From Telopea speciosissima (taxonomy: Eukaryota; Streptophyta; Magnoliopsida; Proteales; Proteaceae): a stretch of DNA of 64,000 bases. A model generated the notes under the pieces. It ran no database searches. It saw only the letters and a program-made list of their open reading frames with translations, and had not been told where the DNA came from. Positions 50,308 to 61,696 of the stretch are shown piece after piece. Each line of letters begins with the position of its first letter. Position 1 is the first letter of the stretch. The position numbers were made by a program, and so were the translations under genes. The DNA lies in NCBI RefSeq assembly GCF_018873765.1, contig NC_057917.1, forward strand, positions 55,858,464 through 55,922,463, read 5' to 3'.

Positions 50308-53006
50308 ATGGAAGGGAATCGGAATCTCAGTCAAGAGATGCCACCGTCTTCATCGGATCCAGCCATGGAGGGTATTTGCAGAAGAACAATGGGCTTCGAG
50401 ACATCTGGGCTCACCGGAGACAATTTCAGAACTCTTGTTGAAGAAGAAGAAGAAAAAATGGACAGCTTGGTAACCCTTCTTGACTCTATTCTCCTCTTTC
50501 CCATTTGAGATTTCTTAGGGTATGGATCGGATGGGTTTTGGTCGTTTGATCAATTAGTATTTTGACCTAATTACACGTTCCTCCCCTTGATTTTCCCACC
50601 TTACATACCCCTCCCCTCTACTTTGAATAAAATTACTATTACACCCCTGTCGTTAGCGTCCGTCTGTTAAGTGCTGATGTGGCGTAGTAAAATTTTTTAT
50701 AATCCCCAAACTAACCTTGGATCCTTGTGAGATGACCCATTTACCCTTATGATTTAATCCCCAAACTAACCTGGGTTCATATAAATAGACCCTTTTACCC
50801 TTCTGCTTCTTCCTCCTCCTCGTCCAACCCCTTCTCCGGCAAACTCCGGCGAGAACAAAAATGGAGTTCCTCCATCTCTTCCTCTCCTCTTCACTAAACC
50901 CTAACCACAGGCAACCCTTTTACCCTCCTTCCTCCTCATCCTACAACCCCTTTTCTTGCAACCTCCTAACCTAAAATCGTCGATGATCAGAAGGTACTCA
51001 CTCTCTGCCCTCTGCAACTCCCCACCCCCGCCACTTATCCTTGTCCCTCCCTCACGGCCTCACCCCCACCTTTGTTGTTGTTCATTTAATACCAGAGCTG
51101 GCCAAAAAATGACCCATGAAAGAACCCATCTAAGACCCCTGTTGTGCATATGAAAGACTAAAACAAGGGGTTTCTTTTGTTTTTTAAACAAATATCATCA
51201 TTGACAAGAGAGGAGTTCTCGTCTTCTTCAAGCTCTGTTCAATCAAACACCCATAACGCATCTGAAACAGCTTTATTTTTTATTTATTTTTTTTAGTTCC
51301 CGAATTTGCAGGTCACCATGGACCCGCAAGGTCAGGTGGGATGCGAGCACAGAGTTTTAGGGAGGTGGATTGGCAAGTATGGGTTCAGGGAGAGGAGCTA
51401 TTTCGGTGAAGTGCACTGCCGATACCCTTTAGGGTTTCAGGAATCAGCAGCGCAGTAATGGGGGTTTCAAGGAGATGTTTCAGGTGGGGTTTGAAGCTAG
51501 TAACAGGGTTTCAGAAATCGACAGGGGGTTTCAAGGAGGTGTTTCAGGTAGGGGTTTAAGCTAGTAATGAGTGTTTTAGGAAGGGGTTTCAGGTGAGGGG
51601 TTTTTATAGATGGTTTTCTGTAGCAGTTCGGTAACTTAGAAGTACTTGTCATTTGGTCTTGCATCAAGACTTATACAATTGGTTCAACTATGCACCTGTG
51701 AATTTCTGAAATGTATTTTTGTTCTTAAGAGAAATAGGCCAAAAAAACAGGATACCACCAGACTGAGATGGAGATTTCTTATTGCCAACAGACCACAGCC
51801 CAGATGGGCCACAAAACTGGATCGAAGTAGGTGTCCTTGGAGGGCAATAATCACACACAGTACGAAGAAAAAATTGCTGGACAGATAATTAATAATTTCA
51901 TAAATCAATCTGAAACCATGGAATGAGCTTGATCTGTAGAAGGTGTTTCCGGTTTCTGGTGCAAGCTCTCATGAAACCATCTTTTGGGATCCTTAAATAT
52001 GAGCTTTCTGTTTGGCCATTAATTGGTTAATATCAAATTTGAGTTTCATTGGTAGGTGGTTAGACCCTCGTATATCACCATGTATATCACCATCGACGGT
52101 GACGGTGACGGTGGTGGTGGTGCTGGCGGTGGAGGAGGAAGAGGAGACGGCGGCAGTAGTGGTGGTGGTGGTGGTGGTGGTGCTGGCGGTGGAGAAGGAA
52201 AGAAAGAAGTATTTTAGGTTGAAGATGATGAAAAGGGTAGAATTGGAAATGCAGTTTTAATTTGTTAGTAAAGGATAACATTGTCTTTTCAAACCATTAA
52301 CTAACAGCACCCTAACCCCGTCAGCCATAAGGGGTCAAAACGTAAGGTGGGAAAACCAAGGGGAGGAACGTGTAATTAGGGCAAAGTACAGGGGAGGGTG
52401 ACGTAATTTACCCATTTTTTTTTTATTTCATTTGTGTGTTTCTTACTTTTCCATGTTAGGGTTGTGAACGTGAAACTGTGAAGTTACACTTTCTTTGAGA
52501 AATCAATGTAATACGAATAATCTCTGTTATTTGCTTTAAGAGAAGAAATTGGAAATGCAGTTATATTGAATTTTCCTAATTTCTATGTATACTAAACTAC
52601 CGCCAATTTTTTTTCCCTTTTTATTTCTTTTAGATAGCTTTTAGAGTAGATAAGGAAGTTCAATCAAGTGGATCCAGTGAGTGTAGATTCGTTAAAAGAT
52701 TGTCAGAAATCCATTGGTTCTTTGAACTGAAAATAATTATTGGGACTGTTCTACCAAATTTTACCTCCTTGTGTAGCAGAAAGTAGTAAATATTTTCCCA
52801 TGTATTTCCCTATCAGCTTCCTTAAAATTTCATCTTGGTCTCCCATTGTTAATCTTATGTTGGGCTTTTAGATGGCGGGATCTATGTTCACAGAATGGAC
52901 AGATGAGAAGCACAGCCTATTCCTCAATTCCATGGAAAAGTCGTTTGTAAAACAGCTACATGACCATAAAGATTTACTTGCTGGGCATTCAAAGCATGTC
53001 ATATGA
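50308..53006 (+). pseudogene. COR27/COR28-like cold-regulated gene fragment (two exons)
   Basis: Exon 1 is 50308-50469 (54 codons, starting MEGNRNLSQE, acidic end LVEEEEEKMDSL). Exon 2 is 52872-53006 (MAGSMFTEWTDEKHSLFLNS, then MEKSFVKQLHDHKDLLAG, stop at 53004). Phases agree across a GT-AG intron. WTDEKHxxxLxSMExSFVxQL is the conserved block of Arabidopsis COR27/COR28, night-phased proteins linking the clock, light signalling and freezing tolerance. The family's downstream conserved block is absent; the frame ends eight residues after LLAG. The whole piece lies inside the TIR element, so it is best read as a captured, 3'-truncated copy. The intron contains another transposon (50556-52411). 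If transcribed it could encode a 98-residue truncated protein. Confidence 0.65.
50556..52411. mobile_element. Long-TIR DNA element nested in the COR27-like intron
   Basis: CCTAATTACACGTTCCTCCC at 50566 and the reverse complement of 52355-52385 match over about 45 bases (the CTTG.TTTTCCCACCTTAC part is shared). The interior has pyrimidine-rich text and GGTGGTGGTGGTGCTGGC at 52110-52195, shared with the element at 42450-44165. No transposase. Confidence 0.65.
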
Positions 53007-53218
53007 TTTCTTTGCAAATTATTTAAGCGAAGGGCATAACCTTTGTCTTTCTTTTTACTGCGAATACAATGGCTATTTGACCTGAAGTATCAAAATTGAA
53101 ACTACTTTCATTTTATTTAAGCGAAGGGCATAACCTTTGTCTTTCTTTTACTGTTTCTTTTATACATACAGTTCTTCTCTTCTCCTACTAAGCCTAATAG
53201 ATGATTTTTGAATTATAG

Positions 53219-53385
53219 GGCTGTGATGGATCCATTCTGTTAGACAATAGTGCCACCATCATCAGTGATTTCTGAATTATAGGGTTGTGATGGATCCATT
53301 CTGTTTACAAGCTGACCAGATTGTATGTTTTTTGCATGTATAGACTGGTGGTCCTAGCTGGGAAGTACCACTGGGAAGAACACAG
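53219..53385 (+). pseudogene. Class III peroxidase gene fragments
   Basis: 53219-53265 reads GCDGSILLDNSATI directly after a TTATAG acceptor, exactly where class III peroxidase genes have their first intron (before the GCD block). The same acceptor and GCDGSIL text repeat at 53283-53311. 53344-53385 reads TGGPSWEVPLGRTQ after a TGTATAG acceptor, the well-known GGPxWxVxLGR block encoded further downstream. The rest of the enzyme, including both haem histidines, is missing. These pieces lie inside the TIR element 49804-53914. Confidence 0.8.
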
Positions 53386-53438
53386 TAAATTAATTAACAA
53401 TACTTTATCCTGTGTCCCCTAATCAATGAGTACTTGAT

Positions 53439-53519
53439 GGGTCTTTAGCTCAAATTGGTAGAGCACTTGGAACATGAGCATGTTCCAAGGGGATGGTGGT
53501 TCGAATCCACCAAGGCCTA
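53439..53519 (+). tRNA. tRNA-like gene with abnormal anticodon arm
   Basis: 81 nt. A 7-bp acceptor stem (GGGTCTT with AAGGCCT, two G-U pairs). A-box TAGCTCAAATTGGTAGAGC. T-arm GGTGG-TTCGAAT-CCACC with a perfect B-box. A T-rich Pol III terminator follows (53521-53531). The anticodon arm is not standard: 53466-53489 forms a perfect 10-bp stem with a GAGC loop instead of a 5-bp stem and 7-nt loop with U33. No ordinary anticodon can be assigned. It may be a tRNA pseudogene, a SINE-like head or a Pol III transcript. Confidence 0.6.
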
Positions 53520-54009
53520 ATTTTTATTTTTATTCAACTGTTCATAGCATTGTCAGTTATGACACTAATCCACACAAGAACCCAATTTTAATGGCATTTT
53601 CTAAATTTGGCATATTTTATAATTACTTTGGCTATGTTAATGAGATATTTTAATTTTATGCTAAGGATGGTAAGAGAGAAAAGAGTTACAAGTATTTTTT
53701 GGTGTAATTTAGAAGGAAATGGTAGTATTGCAATTAACATCAAATAGGGAAGAACAGGTTTTACCAAACACCATTTTCGTTCTGAACGGCGTTCTTGAGA
53801 CTGTTATCAAACAGTCATTTTTGGTCTCAGAACGCCGTTCTAGATGAAGAACGCCAAAGAATGTTTCTAGTCAAGAACGGGCGTTCTTTGTTCAGACATT
53901 TACCAAACGTAGCCTTAATAGCTCGAGAGCAGGGTAAAAATTCGGACACCAAAAAAAAAAAAAAAAAAAACCCTACAATTAGTAGGTCCCAAGAAAATTT
54001 CTAACAATT

Positions 54010-54805
54010 CTAAACTAGGAGAGAAGATGAAGTGGTGAAACTTGAGGAGCAAAAATTATCACAAAGCGAATGTTTTAGATACCTGGGATCAACCATTAAC
54101 AAAGAGGGTGATATAGAGGATGATGTCTCCAATAGAATTAAAGTAGGATAGATGAAGTGGAGAGGTACTTCGGGAATGTTATGTGACAAACGCATGCCTA
54201 TTAAACTTAAGGGAAAATTCTACAAGACAGTAATAAGACCGGTCATGACTTATGGGGTGGAATGTTGAGCAATTAAGAAGAGTAATATAGATAATATGAA
54301 TGTAATAGAGATAGAGTAAAGAATGATTGTATTAGAACTGAATTGGGAGTTGCACCAATCCAAGAGAAGCTCCGTGAGAGCCGCTTGAGGTGGTATGGTC
54401 ATGTACAACGGAGACCTATGAATGCACCGGTAAGAAAGAGTGACCAGATTCAGTTTGACGAAGCTAAAAGAAGTAGGGGCAAACCTAAATTGACTATTGG
54501 AGAAGGAAGAAGTAGTCAGAAAGGAAATGCATGTGGTAAGACTCAATCCTAGAATGATCGCAGATAGAATTGTTTGGAGGACAAAGACCCGTGTAGCCGA
54601 CCCCTTGTAGGAGAATGTTCCTGGGATGCTGCTTTAACTACTACTTGGACTTCTTCCTTTGCTTAGTCTTTTTTACTTTCTTTTATTTCTTTTACTCCTC
54701 TTACATCTTTTTACTTCTCTTATTTCTATTACTGTCATAGTCTCTATCGGATCCATGTAACCGACCCGATTTAGTTGGAATAAGGTTATGGTTGTTGTTG
54801 TTGTC
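54010..54805 (+). mobile_element. RTE-type LINE, 5'-truncated 3' end
   Basis: Frames encode the RTE reverse-transcriptase C-terminal part: [40 protein letters not shown], then RLRWYGHVQRRPMNAPVRKS. Several stops and at least two frame changes make it dead. The 3' terminus carries the GTGTAGCCGACCCC signature and ends with TTG repeats near 54800. A related copy lies at 7441-7830. Confidence 0.85.
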
Positions 54806-55094
54806 TGAATTTTTTCCCCCGAAATCGTCCGTATGAAATCCCCAAAAGCAAGATCGATATCAACCAATTCCCAGTCCAATTCACCGATTTATGAAACCCT
54901 GCTCAAGAGTAAACCAATGGAGCCTAACCTACTCAAATAGTTGGTTGTAAGGTCCTACCAAAAAAACAAAAGATTGCAAGGGAAATTAATGAGAAGGGAA
55001 GTGAATTTTCAAACCGAACTTAAATCATAAGTGATTGTATGAACTATTTAAATTAATGTTACATTTTATATGTACTTTTTACTTTACATTTTAG

Positions 55095-55250
55095 GGCGAT
55101 TATTCTCTACCTGGGAGCACAGATTGTGCCAAACACATGGGGCATTCATTTCGGCCATTTAGGGGGGGTGGAGCGATTATTTTGCCTACCCCCATGTGTC
55201 TGGGAGCATTTTGTGCCGCTGGCACAGAGAACTTTTGGCCTACATTTTAA
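55095..55250. mobile_element. Probable small MITE
   Basis: GGGAGCACAGATTGTGCC and ACACATGGGG on the left are partly mirrored by CCCCCATGTGTCTGGGAGC and TTGTGCCGCTGGCACAG on the right. The pairing is imperfect and the ends are not fixed. Confidence 0.35.
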
Positions 55251-55558
55251 ACCAAAGAGAATTGGATGACAGATGTAAGAATTCTTTGACTTCTCAGAAG
55301 ATAATTTCATTCATAAAATAAACACAAGGGACAAAGCAACCGGGCAGATTACCGCGGTATATGTATTGACACCCCCTGAAACTCCTTTCCTCCTCTAAAT
55401 GTATATGATGACAATATAAGGGGGCAATGTGTTGATCCCTCTCCCTAAACATAATTAGTACAAGTTTATGCAACAAGGTTCTATAATCCAAAGTAAAATG
55501 GCCCATACACTGCAGTGTGCAACTATATGACAGAAAAATTTTGACTGGGTAGATACCA

Positions 55559-58500
55559 CTACAACCAGTCACACTTTGTTCGGACAAACTCCAGTGATAC
55601 AGTCTCCCTTGCAAGCTGAAATCAGAGAGGTGCAATGTCAAAAACAAGGAAAAGGTAAAATGGTTGCTGTACATAATTAACACTTACCCACAACCTGGGA
55701 GTTATGGAATCAGAATTTGGGTGCAGTTTTGATAGATCTGACCGGAAACTGATAACGATGGATACCTGAAACTCAATCGAAAATGGACTGCACACAGGAT
55801 TTTAGACAGCCATTGTTCAAGATTTTTTCAGTACTACATGTTGTGAGCATTATATGCAAACAAGAAAAAAAAAAAAAAAAAAAAAATACATTCCATGTGA
55901 AACAATGAAAGATTGGTATGTGAATCTGTCCCCCCCCCCCCGCCCCCCCAAAAAAAAAAAAAGGGATTAAGAATTTTTCAAAAAGGAGCATAGAGAATAT
56001 TTAGTGCTGAGAAATGTTGTAACTAAGGCGATTGAAAAAGAAATTATAACCAACTTTTTTGCCCTTTTAGTGTAACACATTTGTTTTCAACGAGGATAAA
56101 TCCTATCCTGTCATTTCACATGTGTACTCAAAAAATGGGCAAGAGAGTAATAGCTTTTGATAATGACATAATGATAATTCACTTTTAAACTATTTTAAAA
56201 ACCCTTTTTTAACCGTATCTTAAATAACTTTTGAGGATAAGACAAATGGCAATGAAAAGAAGGTTACAATTTCTCACTTCACTGCTTTGCAACAAAATTT
56301 GATGTGTTTTGCTCTGACATCACAAGATTTTTCATTATTCTTTTATTGGGGCCGGGGGGGGGGGTGATGAAAGAGTCACTTTATCCCCATGGTCACCATA
56401 ACGTGAATGATTTTAAATGTTATCTCTCGGAGTTTCATGAGAAGAGCAGCAAAAGAGTGTTTGCAAAAGCTCAATAGAACAAACTTATTTGGATGTAAGT
56501 TCAGATCCTATGCTAAGAAAGCAACTGCAGCAATTAAGCTACCTTTAATAACTTTAGTACCTCTATCACAGATAAGATGGTTTTTAATGCACTGAATGCC
56601 AAAAAACCCAGAAGAGGTTTAAAGGAGTTTTTAACAAAACTTGAGCTTCTCAAAACTACCATTAGATCTAGACCTAGCCTTGCCCCTGGAAATTGCTTAC
56701 TTCCTCATCCTTAAGGGCATATTATGCACTGGATGAAAAGGATGTAAATGATACCAGTAAAAAAAAATTGTAGCATTTGTTGGATGCATAAGAAAAATAA
56801 CATTAAAGCTCTGCTGGGGATTAATAAGAAATTCATGCACCGAAAATATAAAACTGGATAGTACAATTGAAGTTGTTAATTCCTAATATGTGAGCAAATC
56901 AACAACTCACCCAGCTAAGACTGTTGGACAAGTTAAAAGACGTGGAAGTATAACATAGATTGGTAGAGTCATGTTATGACAAACATCTCCATCTGCTATC
57001 TGCCAAAAAGGAAAAACAAACATGTGACACAATATTCAGTTAAGGAAGAATATTCTTGAGAGGTGATGTTCCATGCCTGAGTGGTCTGAATTATAGAGGT
57101 CTCAGTGATAACCATCTCTCCCACAAGAACGGATTCCACTCGGAGTAAATGGATATCAATTGAGCGTATAGGAACTGCAGATGCTTCTACTGTCAGCTCA
57201 CCATTAATAGGATCCAACACAGAACATTGAGTGGAGATTTTCCCTGTGATCCGGAATCCACCTATCCAAAGGTATATTTATGTTAGCAGTACAAGAATTG
57301 TATATAACAGAAACAGATTTCAAACAAATAAAACAAGGGAGGTAATGTAAGGGGAAATTATGTGTTTGGCTGAGCCAAAATTGATCCACTGACCCTAGCA
57401 TCAACCTAAGGTCCTACACATGCCCCAACTCATGAACAGGGCCTTGTGTGTTAGGGCAGTAGATAATATACAGAAATCTTAGAAAAAGTTATCAAACTGA
57501 AGAGAAGAGTAAGAGATCCACCTCTCTCTCTCTCTCCCCCCCCCCCCCAAAAAAAAAAAAAACCCTATTGGGCTGTTCCAGGTAACACCAATTTCTATAA
57601 CTATATCCTACTAAGAAAAAGATGTTTACTTTAAGAAACTTAAAATTAGAATCTAGAAAAACCCTATTCAAGTCAAATTAGTGATTTACTTGTATGGGGA
57701 TTACAGATTTGACCTGATAAGAACTATGACCAGCACGGAAAGGCCATGGGCTGTGCAGATTAATGGAGGTTGTTTAATAGAATTCCCATGATTGGATTCA
57801 CACGCATCGGTTCCCACATCAGTTCGAGATGCTGGTTCCCAACACTCATTTCTGCAGATTTATTTTCTTTGCTTTAATTCTCTGAGATTATTATAGAATT
57901 TTATATTGGAATTTCCTCTCTACATTCTCTACTTGCCCACATTCAAAATGAAAGGGAAGTACAGTTTTCCTCTCATTTCCCAAGGTACCAAGGAAAAGTT
58001 ACAATACAAGATAAGAGATCAAGGGCCAAACCTGATTGCAGTTCAGGATGTATTGGATGTTTTTGTGTGTCTTGAGTTATATAAAAGATAACCATTTCTG
58101 GAGAAACAGGTGCCTCAATAAGATTGCCTGGAGAAAAAGAGGGTGGGGGGGGGTTGGGAATTCATTTGCTGAATCATTAATCTAGTCATATGGAAGGACA
58201 ATTGACAAAGAAATAATGCATTCTTACACTTTTCACTTTCAATTATGAATTCCATTGTGGCAGATAACGATTTATGTAAGTAGCCTCTGTTTATATCTAC
58301 AGTAATCAGATACTATTGTAGGAAGTAGTAGTCAACAAGTGTTGATGACATGAAAATTGAAGAAAAAGAAAAATCAATCAGAAGAGAAGAGAGCATGCAT
58401 AACAAATATCATATGACTGTCCAAAGACAAAAGGAACTAGATCAAATGCACTTTTTAAAGGAGAAAATGCTACACCTGGATGCTGATATTCACTCCATGG

Positions 58501-59097
58501 AATGTCTCGTAAAATGGTTCAGAATTATCTTGTCCTTGCTGTCTCAGAGTAATGGAGAATGGTATCTGTGATGATATTTTTAGATCTCTATATAGTTTGA
58601 TAAGGATATAATGGAACATCACAGTCACAACTGCTTAATGAAGGATTGAAAGATTAAAACGAATCCAGTAACTAAAGCCAAACTAAATGGCAGACCAAAA
58701 TCATAAAGGTAAAGATAAGAGAACAATCACTAACTTCAAAGCCATCAATGAACTACATAATCATACAATTACCAATAATAGGAACAAATCCAAAAGAAGA
58801 AAGGGAACCAGAACAACAGGGAAGTTCAAGATATAATCATATTAGATGTCTCTCTAGCATCCAGAAACTGCTTGATGTAAAAGACTAATTTTAGAGAATA
58901 TAAAATTTGGTTTCACTACTGAAAAGATATGCCATCAATTGATGCCATAACATCTCTAAACATGTGCCACAAATAATTATCTAACTATTGATTTGATACT
59001 AAAAACAATTGAAGCTTGTAATATTTTTCTTCAGCATCCTACCTCAATTGCACCTGAAGCTAGCTTCCCAGAAGATCTAACCTCAACAATTCTGTTC
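55559..59097 (-). CDS. VPS26C: VPS26C (DSCR3-like) retromer/retriever subunit, N-terminal exons missing
   Basis: Eight exons on the minus strand: 59043-59097, 58476-58565, 58228-58312, 58032-58127, 57077-57261, 56911-56999, 55688-55787 and 55559-55615. The last seven total 702 nt (233 codons plus stop) with consistent phases. Text follows the plant VPS26C/DSCR3 arrestin-like fold: FYETFHGVNISIQ, YLITVDINRGYLHKSLSAT, FYITQDTQKHP, GELTVEASAVPIRSIDIHLL, IADGDVCHNMTLPIYVILPR, and the end FVRTKCDWL. The family (about 300-330 residues) links to VPS35-type subunits for endosome-to-surface recycling; in Arabidopsis it is tied to root-hair growth. The first exon's 5' edge may be 59091 instead. About 75 N-terminal residues were not found up to 60400; they probably lie right of the Copia cluster or outside the window. 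The intron after 57077 uses a GC donor (CAG then GCATGG). Confidence 0.92.
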
Positions 59098-60423
59098 CTG
59101 TTTTCAAGATGGCAAACCCAAGTCAGATAAAGAGAAATAGAAAAAGATATGGCAATAATAAAAAGATAAAGGTCCAACACACACTACCATCTCGATGGAA
59201 CCCTGTCAATGAAAGCCACGTGAAAATGATTAATGGAAAGAATTAAGTATGCTTAGCATTATCACGTCAACTTTCCATCAAAAAGAGTCTCCTCTCAATC
59301 TATTTAAGATAGAAAAATAACAACATAATATTTACCTAATAAAAATTTGATACTGAATGTGTTATCCTGGTTTTTAAGAGATAAATTTCACTTTTTCTCC
59401 ACTAATTCATCGCCTGATGCTTTATCAACTCTCCACCAATCGCCAACACAAAGACTCTTAGTTTTTATTTTTTCAGACAGCTTAAGTTAATTTATCAACA
59501 TTAAGATTCTGGCTGCATTAATTTCGATGCAAATTTTTTTGGCCATCTGAGTAGTGTTCAGGGGTTGAACAAATAAGAAATGAAACAGATATTGCCACCT
59601 ATTTTGCTAGCACTTGGCCCCTGAGTAGGTTTTAACACTCCTGATATTCCACTTCCACCATCTTAAACAGTGAAAGAACTAAGCTCTAGTGTTATCAAAT
59701 AAAACAAAATTAGAAGACATCCCAAACCTCCTGGAACTATTGGAGCCTAACAGTGTAGCTACCCAAGTTTCCTGTAACAATAATAGAACCTGAATCAGTA
59801 TCTGGAGATAAGAAAGAGAGAAGAGAAGAGAGAAGTCAAAGAGAAGAGAAGAGAACATAGCCCACGGTTTTGTTAGAGTTTATGCAATAAGGGTACTTTA
59901 GGAACTAGTTTGTTGACTAGTTGCCTTATATTGTAATTTTCCTTTTTTACCTTTTACCTCCCTAGGGAGGTGGACGTAATTCCTTTCATATTATTAGTGA
60001 AGTAATATAGGTGTGGTGGAGACAATACTTCTATACACAATATTCCACGGAATTCTCTTCTTCTCTATTTTCTTGTCTTCTTCTTCTTATCTCACCTTGT
60101 TTCTTCCTCCTTGCTCACCTCCATCATCTAAATTCCAGCTGGTTTGATAATGAGCAGAATACTCAAACCCATGGGTGGGGGAGTTTATCTATAAATAATG
60201 TAAAAGGAACTAATTACAATTAAGGACCAGGTCCACAACTAAAGACTAGACTAAAGATTGGACATAGTGTACATTACACTTAAAATAAGAAAGGAGATTA
60301 CATAAAAACCTCTATAGAGCATACACATAACCCATAGAACCGACACACTTAATACCCCCCTTAAACTGGAGCATAAATATCACCCATGCCCATCTTGGAA
60401 CCATTGGAGATATATATTTCAAA
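59098..60423. other. VPS26C upstream intron and Copia LTR sequence
   Basis: 59098-59800 shows no further convincing VPS26C exon. About 59830-60354 looks like Copia LTR sequence ending just before a polypurine-type border (CCCCCCTTAAACTGGAGC on the plus strand at 60355). Confidence 0.4.
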
Positions 60424-61696
60424 CATAGTTGTCACGTCGTCATGGTGATCCAAGTCGGTGGAGGGGTGTTATGTCGATATATAGACATGTTGTCCGCCAT
60501 GGCATTGCCATTGCGATCATATCGACCTTGTTATATTTTTTATTTTCTCTATTTTTAATGTCATTTAGTATGATACATAGTTGTCACGGCGTCACGGCGA
60601 TCCAAATCGGTGGAGGGGTGTCACGTCGATATATCGACATGTCGCCCACCATGGCGTTGCTACGGCGAGCATGTTGACCATGTTTTATTTTTTATTTTCT
60701 CTATTTTTAATGTGTTAATAGATGTATACTCAAGCCATGTTTTATTTTTTCTCTATTGTTTCTCAAGTTTTAAGAAGAAAATTCAGAAATCGAATAGGGA
60801 AAGAAGAAATTGAAAGAAATCGAAGAGGGAAAGAAGACAAGAAGAAGAAATCGAAGAGGGAAAGAAGACAAGAAGAAGAAATCGAAGAAGAAATCGAAGA
60901 GGGAAAGAAGAAATCGAAAGAAATTGAAGAGGGAAAGAAGAAATCGGAGAGGGAAGAAGAAATCGAAGAGGGAAAGAGAGACAGGAAGAAGAAATCAAAG
61001 AGGGTCGCCATGGCGTAGGTCGCCATGTAACCCTCTCCAGCGCCACGCCATGGCGTCGCCATGACAACTATGGTATGACATACCCTATAACATAAAAAAT
61101 TAACATGAAAGTGTACTACTAATCTACTATGGTTTAATTCATGAAAGTGTAATATCCATTAGTGTATATGAAATCATGGATTATCAAATAATTGATAGCA
61201 ATAGTCTTGCTGAAAATAAAGTTGAAAAATCATGAGAGTTGAGATATGATTAATATGAAAGTCACTACAAAAGTAACAAAACAGATAAACAATTATAAGA
61301 ACATAATTTATATTGAGTGAATAAAGCTAATAAACAACCCATCTAAATTTAAAAAAAAATTGCTGATGTGAATATGTGATTGTGTATTAGTCAATAGTAT
61401 ATTAGTGTTTTTTGTTTGATGTTTTTTTTTTTTTTAATGTTAAGGAAAAAGCATCAAAATAAAAAATGGTTAAAAAATGTTATTGTTAAAAAATTAAGTT
61501 TTATAATTTGAAACAACCATGTCGCCCGATATGGCCATATGTCGTATGGCGTCCAAGGCGGCGCCATGGTGACGACATGGAGGCCATATCGGTCTATATT
61601 CTTACATCATCCATATCGGTGGTCGATATGCCCACTTCTCCAGCGATATGACGCCATGGCGGCGGCGGTCGTTATGGCGACGCCATGACAACTATG
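60424..61696. mobile_element. hAT-like non-autonomous element (family 5), outer copy
   Basis: Ends CATAGTTGTCA and TGACAACTATG. The 8-bp target duplication ATTTCAAA is exact (60416-60423, 61697-61704). The ends are saturated with CGCCATGGCG-like words. It is interrupted by a second member of the same family at 60576-61072. Confidence 0.9.
60576..61072. mobile_element. hAT-like element (family 5), inner nested copy
   Basis: Same termini (CATAGTTGTCACGGCGTC and GGCGTCGCCATGACAACTAT) inside the outer copy. The 8-bp duplication is GTATGATA (60568-60575) and GTATGACA (61073-61080), one mismatch. The interior 60775-61010 is a GAAGA/GGGAAAGAAG purine tract. Confidence 0.85.

Larger units (their letters stand above)
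49804..53914. mobile_element. Gene-capturing TIR transposon (Pack-type, TTA target)
   Basis: 26 terminal bases are inverted with one mismatch (GGCTACGTTTG.TAAATGTC and continuing to GAACA). TTA flanks both ends (49801-49803, 53915-53917). Both subterminal regions carry AAGAACG / CGTTCTT words. Inside are two COR27-like exons, class III peroxidase fragments, a tRNA-like gene and another TIR element (50556-52411). No transposase is visible, so it would need one in trans. The TTA target and GG-start end point to PIF/Harbinger-like mobilisation. Confidence 0.75.

Noticed and set aside
53023-53152. 40-bp direct repeat (ATTTAAGCGAAGGGCATAAC) as a transposon end
   Set aside because: Two copies only, no inverted partner or target duplication; more simply a local duplication within the captured segment.
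54250-54546. 98-codon minus-strand frame
   Set aside because: Antisense of the RTE LINE fragment.
59645-59690. GGSGISGVLKP on the minus strand as the missing VPS26C N-terminal exon
   Set aside because: It resembles the family's RGGSAGVIES text only loosely, and the following residues and splice sites do not fit.
60722-61067. Charged or serine/phenylalanine frames on both strands
   Set aside because: Low-complexity purine tract inside the inner hAT element.
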